64,000 nt of DNA from contig NZ_JAFIBW010000001.1 of assembly GCF_017833295.1 (NCBI RefSeq), forward strand, positions 1,860,001 through 1,924,000. The letters are read 5' to 3'. Position numbers and translations under genes: made by a program. Under the pieces are notes generated by a model. The model was given only the letters and a program-made list of their open reading frames with translations, was not told where the DNA came from and searched no databases. Source of the stretch: Methylobacterium sp. PvR107. GTDB taxonomy: Bacteria; Pseudomonadota; Alphaproteobacteria; Rhizobiales; Beijerinckiaceae. Below are positions 55,646 to 63,350 of the stretch, one piece after another. The first letter of the stretch is position 1. The number at the start of each line of letters is the position of its first letter.

Positions 55646-55995
55646 AACACCGGATAAGCCTCTCTTAGCGCTCAAGCACCGCCGGCAGCTTGAAGTTTGT
55701 TTACTGCGCCGCACGTACGCCGGCGAAGGACCACGCGTCAGCCTGGTTTCGGGAAGGTCCATGGTCGAGTGAAGGACGCTTGATAGACGTGGGCAATACT
55801 CCCAACCGAACATTCGAGGTCTGCCATATTGTCGACGGAGCCGGACAGTTCGAGACTTGAATGCAAGGCCTCCAAGCACATCGATCGCACAGACGCTCGG
55901 TTATTTGACCGAGGGCGATGGTTGAGACGGAGCATCTGCCACGGCATCGTCGGGCGGAATGCGCTGGTTGTGCCCCCTGGCGTTGTGTCGCTGGC
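55646..55995. other. Intergenic stretch beside the IS256 remnant
   Basis: About 350 bases with no supported gene. The right part may be the end of a broken mobile element; no terminal repeat is clear. Confidence 0.4.
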
Positions 55996-56579
55996 TGAGG
56001 GCCACCACGATCACCGCCACCGGGACCGGGCTCCCATCGCACGCGTGCAACGGGGATCCTGGATGCGGCCGACCTGGCTCACCGTCACGTAGGCCGCGTC
56101 GATCCAGAGATACGGCCACGCGCCCTCGATCGCCCGGTCGAGGAACGCGCCGACCCGCTCGTCGATCTCCTGGCACAGACGGCTGACCTGGCTCTTCGAC
56201 ACGCCCGTGCCGCCCATGGCCTGCACGAGGTCATCGACCGAGCGGGTTGGGATGCCCTGGATGTCGGCCTCCTGGATCACAGCCGTCAGCGCCGTCTCGG
56301 CCATCCGGCGCGGCTCCAGAATGCCGGGAAGTAGCTGCCCATGCGCAGCTTCGGAATGCGCAGCTCGACCGTGCCGGCGCGATTCTGCCAGTCCCGGTCG
56401 CGATAGCCGTAGCGCTGGATCGACCGCTCGGCGCTCTTCTCGCCGTGGGCCGCGCCGGTCAGGCCACCCACCTCCAGCTCCATCAGCCGTTCGGCCGCAA
56501 AACCGATCCTCTCGCGCAGCAGATCGGCGTCGGCTCTCGTCTCCACCAGCCCGCGCAAGGCCATCATCGCGTCGGTCAT
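55996..56579 (-). pseudogene. IS256-family transposase remnant (frameshifted, truncated)
   Basis: From the ATG at 56579 the frame reads [20 protein letters not shown] and goes through [24 protein letters not shown], then shifts near 56315 into the frame with [40 protein letters not shown] and [13 protein letters not shown], then shifts once more before [10 protein letters not shown]. Typical IS256 (mutator-type) transposase text, ending well before the last catalytic residues. Inactive. The right outer end carries CACAACCCGGGACACGACCC, as at IS256 family ends. Confidence 0.85.
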
Positions 56580-56799
56580 CGGGGGGCTCTCGGGTACGCG
56601 GTTGGCGCTTGCCACCCGACCCGGCAACCGCCGATGAAAACCCCGCGGGAGAGCTGCACCACAACCCGGGACACGACCCATGCGCCCGCTATCAACTTGC
56701 TACGAGGCACGCGGCTGGCGCCCTGAGAATCTCACGACATCCCTGGCGGTTCGCTCGACTTGGAACAACGCGTCAGGTGTTGCTTGGCTGGTCGCGGCG

Positions 56800-58134
56800 T
56801 CAGTGTCGACGAGGCACGACCAGTGGCGCCACCCGTACCAAGTGGGCAAAGCTTGGCGGCACCATGGTAGAGGTGCGGATACTGCTATCGGCGATGCGCC
56901 AGTCAAAATACGGGCGTTCGTCGGCTTTGCCGGTCGCGGCCCGCCAAGCCGCGAAATAAGCCGCGGGGTCGGATATGCCGCCACTGGCCGGATTCACGAC
57001 GATGGGCGTGGCCAGGGGGCCGAGATTGCCGTCGAAGACGAGGCTGGCGGGCGCTTCACCCCGCAGCACAACAACTCCGGAATCGGGGCGCGCGGTCGGG
57101 CCGGCGTAACACCACGAGTCACGGATGGTGATGCCGCCACCGCGCGCGTAGCCGCCCCTATCGACCTGCCCGTTGGTGTCTGAGTTGGCGGCAGAGAAGT
57201 AATAGGCAATCGGGATGCCGCCGCCTTCTCCGCCGAAGCGCACGCCCTGGGCGCTGAAGGTGCCCCGCACATCGACCCAGCGTGAGCCGGCCACGAAAGC
57301 GTCCGGGCCGCCTGATTGACGCCATAGCACGGGTACGCCGCACCAGCCGGCTCCGAGATTGAGCATTTGAAAGTACCGCACAGCGTGGTTCATGCAGAAC
57401 ACGGCGCGGTCGGGAGAGAAGTTGTCGAAGTGTGGTTCGGACCACCCACCGCTGACATTGGTCACGTCGGTCTCGGTGCGGATGTCACCGTTGCAGTGGA
57501 CGAAGTGGCAGCGGACCACGTCGAGCACCGTGGAGTAGGCGCCGGTCACGTCGACGGCGTAGTCAGCGGTGTCGCCGATCGAGAGGCGATTCAGCTCAAT
57601 CAGGCCGTCGTCGATATTGGCGTTTCCGACAGCGAGCGCGTGGAGGCCGCCTTGCAGGGACAGATCTTCGAGGATCAAACGCGTGAAGCCGAAGCGCCCG
57701 GGATCGCTGGATGGGCGGCCGTCGAGCAGCACCATCTTCTTATCGGGTGTCCAGATGCGCGCGCGCCCGGCTCCGCGCATGCTGTGGGTCGGAAGGATCG
57801 GCGCCGTGACCTTGATGTTGCCGCTCACCTGCAGGACCGGGAACAGCCATGACCGGCTCGAACCGTCCGGCGCCTGCGCGAGCGCCTTGACCGTCGCACA
57901 GGCGTTCTGGAGGGCGACCGTATCGTCCTTTTGCCCGTCGCCGACCACTCCGAACATGTGGGCGTGATAGCCGCCCAGGCGGATCTGCTCGGGAAGCGTC
58001 GCAATGGCGGGCGCCCCCAGCGCTGCTCCGCTCCCACTGGCACCGATTCGGCCCGTGAGCGCGCCGCCGAGCACACCGCCCCCGGCGCAAGCTGACGCGA
58101 GCAGCAATTGGCGGCGTGTCGAAATGCTAGTCAT
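56800..58134 (-). CDS. Tat-exported right-handed beta-helix (pectate lyase-like) protein
   Basis: A 444-residue protein. The N-terminus MTSISTRRQLLLASACAGGG is a twin-Arg-type signal. The mature part starts with FGVVGDGQKDDTVALQNACA, the typical opening of pectate lyase-superfamily beta helices (phage tail-spike-like), and then consists of repeated short beta-strand rungs (for example RLILEDLSLQGGLHALAVGN). It may bind or cleave a polysaccharide. The gene lies between an IS256 and an IS3 remnant, so it could be a cargo gene. Start at 58134; the longer frame is possible. Confidence 0.75.
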   Translation of the reverse strand: MTSISTRRQLLLASACAGGGVLGGALTGRIGASGSGAALGAPAIATLPEQIRLGGYHAHMFGVVGDGQKDDTVALQNACATVKALAQAPDGSSRSWLFPVLQVSGNIKVTAPILPTHSMRGAGRARIWTPDKKMVLLDGRPSSDPGRFGFTRLILEDLSLQGGLHALAVGNANIDDGLIELNRLSIGDTADYAVDVTGAYSTVLDVVRCHFVHCNGDIRTETDVTNVSGGWSEPHFDNFSPDRAVFCMNHAVRYFQMLNLGAGWCGVPVLWRQSGGPDAFVAGSRWVDVRGTFSAQGVRFGGEGGGIPIAYYFSAANSDTNGQVDRGGYARGGGITIRDSWCYAGPTARPDSGVVVLRGEAPASLVFDGNLGPLATPIVVNPASGGISDPAAYFAAWRAATGKADERPYFDWRIADSSIRTSTMVPPSFAHLVRVAPLVVPRRH

Positions 58135-58256
58135 GTGCCGTTGTATCCCGGTCGTCCGCCGCCATGCCAACCCGTGGCTCCGTACACCGGATGCGGATTA
58201 TTGGCGCGGGCGGTGCGCGGTGCAGATTGGCTGTCGTCGGCCGCTTGGCGCTGCTG

Positions 58257-58540
58257 CGCGGAGTACCGTGCGCGATTCAGGTCGATAACGGGCCTGAGTT
58301 CGTCTCGAAAGCCCTCGACCGCTGGGCCTACGAGAACGGTGTCACGTTGGACTTCTCGCGCCCTGGCAAGCCGACCGACAACGCACTGGTCGAGTCGTTC
58401 AACGGCCGGCTGCGCGACGAGTGCCTGAACGCGAACTGGTTCTTGTCGTTGGCCGACGCGAGGAGCAAGACCGAGACGTGGCGGCGGCACTACAATGAGA
58501 GCAGGAATTTGCCTTGGCGGCCCTGCAGGCCGCCGAATGA
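58257..58540 (+). pseudogene. IS3-family transposase C-terminal remnant
   Basis: The frame carries GVPCAIQVDNGPEFVSKALD (second catalytic Asp) and RPGKPTDNALVESFNGRLRD (catalytic Glu), then HYNESR. The following sequence jumps to EFALAALQAAE and TGA in another frame, which is the family end after an internal deletion. The first half with the first Asp is missing. Remnant only. Confidence 0.82.
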
Positions 58541-58916
58541 GACCCGGAGGCTCACCTTTCGGCCGGACCAAAATCCGGGGGACCCTCACTGGCCCGAGAC
58601 ACATACTTCAGGGTGGACCCCGTCACTGGGGGCGGAGCGATCCGGATTGCCGTGTGAGATCGGGATAGCCGCATCAACGGGAGACATGCCGGCTGGTAGG
58701 CGCCGTTCCTGGTGCCGAAGATACGATCTCCGGCGGCAGGCTGCCTGGAATCTCGAGCGGCTCGTTCATCGGCGGTATGTCCTCCAACTCGGGCGGAGGC
58801 ACCCCAACCGACCCGGGCAACGGGTCCTGGCCCGACTCCGGCAAACGCGTGGCTGAGGGTGGAGGAAACCCCGGTTCGCCATGTTAGACCGGGTGGGGCA
58901 TCGACATGCCCTCCGG
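58541..58916. other. Intergenic stretch right of the IS3 remnant
   Basis: About 376 bases. A frame of about 70 codons ends with SGSFIGGMSSNSGGGTPTDP and a Gly-rich tail at 58887, resembling the end of a secreted Gly/Ser-rich protein; its beginning is not present. No other gene seen. Confidence 0.4.
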
Positions 58917-59735
58917 TCAGTGGGACAGCAGGCAGCAGATCGGCGCCTTGGCCAGCAGGTCGCGCGTGACCCCGCCGAAGAACCACTCGCGCAGGCGGCT
59001 GTAGCCGTAAGCGCCCGTCACGATCAGGTCGGCGTCGAAGTCAACGGCCGCCTTCCGGACGTCGTCGGCGACCGTCCAGCCCGAGGGCTTGACCAGTTGC
59101 GCCGTCGCGTTGACGTCGTGCAGGGCGAGGTAGCGGGTAACGTCCTCGACCTCGGCCCGGTCCTCACCGTCCGACACGCGGAAGACCTGCACCGCCTCGG
59201 CCCGCCGTAAGAGAGGCAGCGCGTCCGACACCGCCCGGCGTGTCTGGGGCGTGTTCTTCCAACCGACGACGATGCGTTGCGCCTCCACGTGCTCAACGCC
59301 GGCGGGGACTACGAGGACGGGCCGGCCGACACCCATCAGCGCATCGCCGACCTCGACGGCCATACCGGTGGTCACACCCTCATCATCCGCGTAACGGCCG
59401 ACGACGACAAGGTCCGCGGCCCGCGACTGCCCCTCGAGGAACGGGACCGGAGACGCGAGATCCGAGCGCCATTCGGTGCGCTCGTTCTGGCAGGAGGCGT
59501 CGCGGAAGACTTGCTCGACGCCCGCGAGCCGGTCCAGGACGGCCTGACGGATCTCCTCGATGACCATGCCCATGGGCACGGCGGTCTCGCCGAAGCCCCG
59601 CGGGTAGTCCGGCATGCAGGCGGCGACGCCGACGAGCCGCGCGCCGAGCCGGTGCGCCAGTTCCGCGGCGAGGCTCACCCGCGCCGGCGCGTGCTGCCCG
59701 TCATCGACCGCGACCAGGATGCTGGCATAGGACAT
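58917..59735 (-). CDS. Universal stress protein, tandem UspA domains
   Basis: A 272-residue protein of two UspA domains. MSYASILVAVDDGQHAPARV begins the first; the first ends with VVVGRYADDEG and the second with IVTGAYGYSRLREWFFGGVT, the ATP-binding Gly-x2-Gly-x9-Gly(S/T) type motif. Tandem Usp proteins bind ATP and are made under stress or low oxygen. An FNR-like box lies 64 bases upstream (59799-59812). A paralogue is at 63351. Confidence 0.9.
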   Translation of the reverse strand: MSYASILVAVDDGQHAPARVSLAAELAHRLGARLVGVAACMPDYPRGFGETAVPMGMVIEEIRQAVLDRLAGVEQVFRDASCQNERTEWRSDLASPVPFLEGQSRAADLVVVGRYADDEGVTTGMAVEVGDALMGVGRPVLVVPAGVEHVEAQRIVVGWKNTPQTRRAVSDALPLLRRAEAVQVFRVSDGEDRAEVEDVTRYLALHDVNATAQLVKPSGWTVADDVRKAAVDFDADLIVTGAYGYSRLREWFFGGVTRDLLAKAPICCLLSH

Positions 59736-60388
59736 GGTGACCTCCTCGGAGCGAACCTCGCGTGCCTGTCACGTTGAAGGTGTCGCGATGAAGCGGCGTT
59801 GATCTGGCTCAAGACCGCCGATCCTGGCCGGGGAACAGGAAGCGGTCACCCGCACTGAGGAGAACCGCGAGGCCATGGATCGCCGGTTCCGGCCCGGTGA
59901 TCACGAAGCGCGGGATGGCCCGCATCGCCTCTCGGGACGGCGGCTTGTCCTCGAACGCGTCCCCGAACGGGGCGGAGGTGCCGCCGATGTGGGCGAGAAC
60001 GGGGACGGGCCGCATGGCCGAAGGGTCTCCACCGCGCGCGATGGCCTAGTGCAAGGCCCACCGACAAGGGACGCGATGGTCTCGGCGGCCCTCGGCTGTC
60101 TCAGGACTGTCAGGCCGTCACTGTCCCAGACCAAGCTGCAGCCGTGGCCGCGCGTGAAGTTCCCGACATGCCCGACGAGGACATCGCTGACGCCGAAAAG
60201 GTGCTCGCAACACGCATTCGAGAGGCGCAAGGCCCGTCCCGGCCGAAGACCGTCAAGATCGGACGGCAGGGCAGGCAGTGTACCGGCGGAGATCGTCGGT
60301 GTTTCGAGCATCACGAATTCCCCCTGTACTTGCCGGCTCGGCGCAGAGTGGATGTCGCCCGCAGGTGGGATCGCGGCCGGTCACGACC
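59736..60388. other. Intergenic stretch with an FNR-like box, no supported gene
   Basis: About 650 bases with overlapping low-quality frames. A frame ending at 59809 (IPRFVITGPEPAIHGLAVL on the minus strand) has some coding-like composition but no recognised family; possibly a remnant. The FNR-like box at 59799 lies at the left edge. Confidence 0.45.
59799..59812. promoter_or_regulatory. FNR/FixK-like box upstream of usp (58917)
   Basis: TTGAT-CTGG-CTCAA, one mismatch from TTGAT-N4-ATCAA. It is 64 bases upstream of the Usp ATG, at a distance that allows binding near -40. Confidence 0.6.
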
Positions 60389-60742
60389 TCACGGCAGCGG
60401 TGTTCCAGCCCCCTTGAGGCTGAGGATATAGTCGATGACGGCAGTCATCTCCTCCCGCTCCAGCCGCAGGCTCGGCATCCGCTTATGATGGCTTTGCAGG
60501 AACACGGCGAGTGCGGGCCCTGTCGTCGATGGCATCTGCGCGACCCGGAGGAAGGCAGGGCCGACAAACGCGCCGGGCTGCGATGCGCGGCCGATGACGT
60601 GGCACTGTCTGCAGAGCTGCGTGGCGATGGTCCAGCCCCGGACGCGGTGGTCTTCGGCGGGACCGGCGGTCGAGGCGCCGGTCGAGGCCATCAGCAATCC
60701 GGCGAGGACAGCCGCATGGACTGCGCCTGACGGGGCGGTCAT
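60389..60742 (-). CDS. Small c-type cytochrome
   Basis: A 117-residue cytochrome with an N-terminal signal (AAVLAGLLMASTGAST-AG) and a haem site CRQCH; the axial Met is likely in HHKRMPSLRL. Ends with VIDYILSLKGAG. Class I-like. Its ATG overlaps the stop of the SPW protein gene (ATGA). Part of the lipoyl-SPW-cytochrome operon. Confidence 0.85.
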   Translation of the reverse strand: MTAPSGAVHAAVLAGLLMASTGASTAGPAEDHRVRGWTIATQLCRQCHVIGRASQPGAFVGPAFLRVAQMPSTTGPALAVFLQSHHKRMPSLRLEREEMTAVIDYILSLKGAGTPLP

Positions 60743-61113
60743 GGCCGCCCCGCGATCCTGTGCCAGGTCGCCGCGGTCGCGAAGGCCACGCCGCCGAGGG
60801 CGACGTCCGCCCAGGTCGCGCCGTCATTCGCGGCGAACCCGAGCACCCACGGCGCGCCGACCGTCCAGGCCCCGACGATCGGGACCGCCCGTTCGACCAC
60901 CGCCCGGAAGCGGATCTGGTTCGCGCCGTAGAGCGTGACGATCAGCAACCCCGGCAGGAGCGCCGACGCGGCCGCTCGGGCATGGTCGGTGAAGACCAAC
61001 ACCCACGCCGCCAGCACCAGCGCGGCACGGGATGCGTGCTGCGGGAAGCCGAGCGCGATCTCGTCCGTCCGCCGGGTCGGCAAGGCGTGTGCGGCGGTGT
61101 CGATGCGGGGCAT
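60739..61113 (-). CDS. SPW-repeat membrane protein
   Basis: A 124-residue protein with four membrane segments. The second half carries the SPW repeat: GAWTVGAPWVLGFAANDG-type with W-x-G-x-PW pattern. Function unknown in this family. It begins 17 bases after the lipoyl-like gene and overlaps with the cytochrome gene. Confidence 0.78.
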   Translation of the reverse strand: MPRIDTAAHALPTRRTDEIALGFPQHASRAALVLAAWVLVFTDHARAAASALLPGLLIVTLYGANQIRFRAVVERAVPIVGAWTVGAPWVLGFAANDGATWADVALGGVAFATAATWHRIAGRP

Positions 61114-61130
61114 GACCTGCCTCCAGGATG

Positions 61131-61370
61131 TCAGAGGTGGACCTCGGCGATGATGCAGCCGCGGTCGACGATCGCGTTCGCGGCCGCGAGGACCTCCAAG
61201 CGCCCGCTGGCCGGCGAGACGATGTCGTGCAGGGCCTCGCCGATGCGCACGGCGGCCACGGCCTCACCCGCCCGCACGAACACGCCGTCCGCCACGAACC
61301 ACCGCTCCAGGATGCCCTCGGGCAACATGCCCGCAGACCGACGATCCTCGGCTACGTGGATGTCGGCCAT
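61131..61370 (-). CDS. Lipoyl/biotinyl-like domain protein without the modified Lys
   Basis: A 79-residue domain: MADIHVAEDRRSAGMLPEGI, then ILERWFVADGVFVRAGEAVAAV, IGEALHDIVSPASGRLEVL and ANAIVDRGCIIAEVHL. The layout fits a biotinyl/lipoyl fold (VSPASG matches the PxxG hairpin), but the Lys that normally carries lipoate or biotin in the tight turn is missing. Start at 61370. Upstream lies an FNR-like box. First gene of the operon with the SPW and cytochrome genes. Confidence 0.7.
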   Translation of the reverse strand: MADIHVAEDRRSAGMLPEGILERWFVADGVFVRAGEAVAAVRIGEALHDIVSPASGRLEVLAAANAIVDRGCIIAEVHL

Positions 61371-61442
61371 GGTCGCCGCCCGCCCTGGAGCGCGCCTCCC
61401 GCGGCTCATCCGGAAGGGAAGGCCATTCGGCGGGGAGTCGCT

Positions 61443-61456
61443 TTGATCTGGATCAC
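61443..61456. promoter_or_regulatory. FNR/FixK-like box upstream of the lipoyl-SPW-cytochrome operon
   Basis: TTGAT-CTGG-ATCAC, one mismatch from the consensus. Centre about 80 bases upstream of the ATG at 61370. Confidence 0.6.
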
Positions 61457-61475
61457 GGCGTGGCGTCGGGATGCC

Positions 61476-61489
61476 TTGAGTCAGATCAA
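61476..61489. promoter_or_regulatory. FNR/FixK-like box upstream of the potassium channel gene
   Basis: TTGAG-TCAG-ATCAA, one mismatch from the consensus, 54 bases upstream of the channel ATG. The two boxes at 61443 and 61476 serve divergent genes. Confidence 0.6.
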
Positions 61490-61543
61490 TGAGGTCTCGG
61501 CGCAGTCGGGTAGGCTCGGACGGCACAGACCCAGGCGCACGCT

Positions 61544-62062
61544 ATGCTCCTCGCCCTGACGACCAGCGTCGTCCTCGTCACGACCACGATCCTGGTGCTC
61601 TACGAGACGCTGCGGCTCACCGCGGAGCATTTGGCCGAGCTGCCGGTCCCACCCCGCGCCCGGATCCTCGCGGTGGTGCTGATGACGTTCGTCGGGCACA
61701 CCGTCGCAATCTGGATCTACGCCGGCGCCTACTGGCTGCTCGTGCTCCGGCTCGGCGTCGGCGCCTTCGCCGGCGCGCCGGTGACGTCCTTCGAGGACTG
61801 CCTGTACTTCTCGGTGGTGGCCTACACGTCCCTCGGCTTCGGCGACCATTTCCCGACCTCGCACACCCGGCTGCTCGCCGGGGTCGAGGCGCTCAACGGC
61901 CTGCTCCTGATCGGCTGGTCCGCCTCGTTCACCTACCTGGCGATGGAGCGGTACTGGCCGCTGCACGGCAAGGCGCACGCGCACCGGGCCGCCAGGGCCG
62001 GTAGCGGCCTGGAGCCCGAACCGGCTCGGGAACGCCTCTTCCCGCCGGCAGCGGGTGCCTGA
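61544..62062 (+). CDS. Two-helix potassium channel-like protein
   Basis: A 172-residue protein with an ion-channel (Ion_trans_2) pore. The first helices are in the N-terminal third, then the pore helix EDCLYFSVVAYTSLGFGDHF with the filter TSLGFGD (related to TVGYGD), and the last helix SASFTYLAMERYW. A soluble tail rich in Ala/Arg follows. It probably forms a tetrameric cation channel. Positioned in the FNR-like box cluster. Confidence 0.83.
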   Translation: MLLALTTSVVLVTTTILVLYETLRLTAEHLAELPVPPRARILAVVLMTFVGHTVAIWIYAGAYWLLVLRLGVGAFAGAPVTSFEDCLYFSVVAYTSLGFGDHFPTSHTRLLAGVEALNGLLLIGWSASFTYLAMERYWPLHGKAHAHRAARAGSGLEPEPARERLFPPAAGA

Positions 62063-62074
62063 ACGCGCTCGGGT

Positions 62075-62088
62075 TTGCGCTGGATCAA
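62075..62088. promoter_or_regulatory. FNR/FixK-like box upstream of 62146
   Basis: TTGCG-CTGG-ATCAA has a full right half-site (ATCAA) and a TTG-only left half. The same form recurs at 62754. Confidence 0.5.
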
Positions 62089-62145
62089 GGCCGCCGATCC
62101 CATGGGCGCCCACCGTCTCCGCAATGTCGAAACCGGAGGCGCGCC

Positions 62146-62361
62146 ATGCGCAAGTACCTCGTTACCTTCCACAAGGTCGTGCCGGACGACAGCGGCCACG
62201 ATCACAGCGTCGTGCAGCGGCAGGCGGTCGTCAGCGCCCACTCGGAGATGGCCGCCGCCTACGCGGCCCAGGCGCAGTTCTGCCAGATGGCCGGCGTCGT
62301 CGACTGGCGTATCCGGGCGGACACCTGCGAGGTCTCCGAACTCGACGGCCGGGCCGCCTGA
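62146..62361 (+). CDS. Small protein of 71 residues, unknown function
   Basis: MRKYLVTFHKVVPDDSGHDH begins a beta-strand-rich protein; VVQRQAVVSAHSEMAAAYAA is a helix and ADTCEVSELDGRAA closes it. Not recognised as a family. It follows the FNR-like box at 62075 and is 10 bases upstream of the next gene, probably one operon. Confidence 0.6.
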   Translation: MRKYLVTFHKVVPDDSGHDHSVVQRQAVVSAHSEMAAAYAAQAQFCQMAGVVDWRIRADTCEVSELDGRAA

Positions 62362-62371
62362 GGAGGCAACG

Positions 62372-62617
62372 ATGACCCATGGACTTACAGGACCCGTGCA
62401 CTGGCAGGGGCGGCAATGGGCCGTCACCGGCTACGGCATCGAGGCGCTCGACGGGATGTACCACGTCCCGTTCTCCGACATTCCAGAGGCCGAAGCCGAA
62501 TGGCCGGAATGGCTGGACGGTCTCCGGCGACGCTACGGGACGGACCGCAACGACCTCGACGCGGCCCTCAGGATCGCGCGCCGGATCCGGCAAGACGCCG
62601 CGGCATCGGCGGCTTGA
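62372..62617 (+). CDS. Small protein of 81 residues, unknown function
   Basis: MTHGLTGPVHWQGRQWAVTG starts a protein with GIEALDGMYHVPFSDIPEAE and a closing helix LDAALRIARRIRQDAAASA. AGGAGG lies before the ATG at 62372. No known family; coupled to the gene at 62146. Confidence 0.6.
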   Translation: MTHGLTGPVHWQGRQWAVTGYGIEALDGMYHVPFSDIPEAEAEWPEWLDGLRRRYGTDRNDLDAALRIARRIRQDAAASAA

Positions 62618-62753
62618 GCGCCTCCTCGGACGTGCCCCTGATCGAGCGGCTTCGATGCCCGGGAGATGGTCGCCGCCGCAGCCTCGTCCCGTACGATCCC
62701 GAAATGCCCGAAGGCCTGCCCGAGGCACGGCTGGATCGAGGCGGGCGAGACGT

Positions 62754-62767
62754 TTGCGCTGGATCAA
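62754..62767. promoter_or_regulatory. FNR/FixK-like box upstream of the BON gene
   Basis: TTGCG-CTGG-ATCAA, identical to the 62075 site over 14 bases, 72 bases upstream of the BON gene ATG. Confidence 0.5.
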
Positions 62768-62839
62768 TGTCCGATCGGCTGCGGGGCCTAGCGTCGGGCT
62801 CGGCCAGGCGTGACCTGGGACTCATCGAGGAGACGGACG

Positions 62840-63274
62840 ATGGGCGACAAGCTGATCCGTCAGAACGTCAGCGACGAGTTGGATTTCGTGCCCACCATCG
62901 ACTCCGCCCAAATCGGCGCCGCCGTTGGGAAGGGCATCGTCACGCTCACGGGCCACGTCGCCAGCGACATCGAGCGCGCGACGGCCGAGGAGGCAGCCCA
63001 GACGGAGCGCGGCGTCCGCGGAATGGTGGAGGAGATCAAAGTCCGCTTCGACGGCGCAGCCCCGCCGCGCGACGAAGACCTCCCGCAACGCGCCGCGCAG
63101 ATGCTCGACTGGTCCGCGACCGTGCCGAGGAACGCCGTGCAGGTGACGGTCAAGGACGCGAAAGTCGTCCTGCAGGGCAAGGTCGACGCCTGGCACCAAC
63201 ACCGCCGCGCCGAGAACGCCGCGTGGTGGGCGCCGGGCATGCGCGCCGTCGAGGACCGGCTGACGCTGGGCTGA
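62840..63274 (+). CDS. BON domain protein (two domains)
   Basis: A 144-residue protein. MGDKLIRQNVSDELDFVPTI opens the first BON domain with IVTLTGHVASDIERATAEEA, and the second follows with AVQVTVKDAKVVLQGKVDAW. BON domains bind phospholipids or polysaccharides; no signal peptide, so cytoplasmic. GGAGACGGACG precedes the ATG. Directly followed by a universal stress gene. Confidence 0.85.
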   Translation: MGDKLIRQNVSDELDFVPTIDSAQIGAAVGKGIVTLTGHVASDIERATAEEAAQTERGVRGMVEEIKVRFDGAAPPRDEDLPQRAAQMLDWSATVPRNAVQVTVKDAKVVLQGKVDAWHQHRRAENAAWWAPGMRAVEDRLTLG

Positions 63275-63350
63275 GGTCGGGACAGGCGGACGAGGCTGCC
63301 GGCCATGCCCGCCACCACCGTGACATCGTCCTCCGACCCGGAGACGTTCC

